A stretch of 32,362 nucleotides of DNA from the NCBI GenBank assembly GCA_964498765.1, contig CAZCIU010000029.1, positions 1 to 32,362 on the forward strand, in the 5' to 3' direction. This document shows, piece after piece, positions 31,892 through 32,362 of this stretch. Source of the DNA: UPXZ01 sp964498765 (GTDB lineage: Bacteria; Bacteroidota; Bacteroidia; Bacteroidales; Paludibacteraceae). Numbering within the stretch: position 1 is the first letter of the stretch; each line of letters starts with the position of its first letter. The translations under genes were made by a program, and so were the position numbers. The notes under the pieces are model-generated. The model did no database searches, was not told where the DNA came from, and worked only from the letters and a program-made list of their open reading frames with translations.

Positions 31892-32362
31892 CTATAAAAT
31901 TCGAGAAATTTTATTATGAATTTCGTCTAAACTCATATAAGGATGCTTTTCAATCATTTCTGCTGTAAGTGCTATAATAGAAAATCGTTTACATTCATGA
32001 ATAATAGAATTATAATAATGCTGATAGGGTATCACATTCTCTTTTTCAAATTTGTTAAACTTTTCAGGATCTGAAAAAATATTTTGATTAATTCTTTTCT
32101 CAAAATTATTAATAATCTCCATCATATTCATTTCTCGTAAATTTCCACAATTATTCAATCCTACGGCATACATACACGTTCTAACATTTCCATCCGGAGA
32201 AACATGTAGCGTTGTTGGACGCAGAAACCTTTTTTTATTACAATATGATTTATTAGATTGCTTTATATAAGTATTATTGTTTACATTTGTTCCACCCCCT
32301 ATATCAACCATTTGCATCGAGACAGGTATCAAGTAATTTAATTTTCCACAATTATTATTTAT
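31892..32362 (-). CDS. Probable radical SAM/SPASM-type protein, C-terminal part, cut by window edge
   Basis: The frame is open to the last base, so the TTG at 32332 is not a start; the visible 156 residues continue from INNNCGKLNYLIPVSM at the edge. The middle part, TTLHVSPDGNVRTCMYAVGL, then NNCGNLREMNMMEIINNFE, resembles the auxiliary-cluster (SPASM/twitch) region that follows a radical SAM barrel, in which a phrase like 'HVSPDGNVRTC...CGNL' supplies cysteine ligands. Cysteines in CNKKRF, RTCMY and NNCGN could bind a cluster. The radical SAM CxxxCxxC motif itself would lie outside the window. The substrate cannot be told. Further C-terminal, SIIALTAEMIEKHPYMSLDE is helical. A/T content appears higher than in the neighbouring conserved genes. 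Confidence 0.6.
   Translation of the reverse strand: MNNNCGKLNYLIPVSMQMVDIGGGTNVNNNTYIKQSNKSYCNKKRFLRPTTLHVSPDGNVRTCMYAVGLNNCGNLREMNMMEIINNFEKRINQNIFSDPEKFNKFEKENVIPYQHYYNSIIHECKRFSIIALTAEMIEKHPYMSLDEIHNKISRIL

Noticed and set aside
31851..31896. 9-bp inverted repeat TATAGTCTT/AAGACTATA at the end of the radical SAM-type gene as a terminator
   Set aside because: The loop is 28 nt and no T tract follows on the minus strand; weak as a terminator and short enough to be chance in this A/T-rich DNA.

Overview
The window looks like a chromosomal segment from a Bacteroidota bacterium, most likely order Bacteroidales. The evidence is low G+C, the gene order cinA-rpmB-rpmG-DUF4295-ftsY-rimO-HU-HU, promoters of the Bacteroidota type (TTTG about 19 bp ahead of TAnnTTTG), a secreted protease with a type IX secretion sorting tail, and a cysteine-poor bL33. 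I saw no tRNA, rRNA, CRISPR array or transposase. No gap between genes exceeds 300 bp; the largest (9347-9625) holds two divergent promoters.

Region 1 (1-6825, + strand): the 3' part of cinA, a ribosomal protein operon (rpmB, rpmG and a 50-residue DUF4295 gene) closed by a terminator, then ftsY, a 38-residue cysteine-rich small ORF, an unrecognised lipoprotein, rimO, a small HU protein and a long HU-acidic linker-transmembrane-LysM protein. Region 2 (6831-9346, - strand): an MCE lipid transport operon (mlaE, mlaF, mlaD). Region 3 (9626-15736, + strand, divergent): a TamA/BamA-like outer membrane protein and TamB. Regions 2 and 3 together form a cell-envelope lipid and outer-membrane assembly block.

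Region 4 (15738-24068, + strand): two sugar-nucleotide operons. The first is rfbA-rfbC-rfbD-[GxxExxY gene]-rfbB for dTDP-L-rhamnose. The second is wbpA-wbpB-wbpD-wbpE for UDP-2,3-diacetamido-2,3-dideoxy-D-glucuronate. Together they supply precursors for a surface polysaccharide; no glycosyltransferase or flippase is visible here. The GxxExxY gene sits as an apparent insertion in the rfb operon and is bracketed by pieces of a repeat that occurs once more near mazG.

Region 5 (24085-30953, - strand): an M6-type secreted metalloprotease, mutS2, an ADP-ribosylglycohydrolase gene with a stop at codon 6, and mazG. The stretch from mutS2 to mazG is laced with degenerate short tandem repeats and palindromes, some of them inside reading frames. 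Region 6 (31117-32362): a small membrane protein, an unrecognised small protein, and the C-terminal part of a probable radical SAM/SPASM-type protein cut by the window edge.

The most interesting points are the GxxExxY cassette with its recurring leader repeat, the membrane-anchored HU-LysM protein that could link nucleoid to cell wall, the repeats inside mutS2, the nonsense codon in the ADP-ribosylglycohydrolase gene, and a possible zinc-binding microprotein after ftsY.
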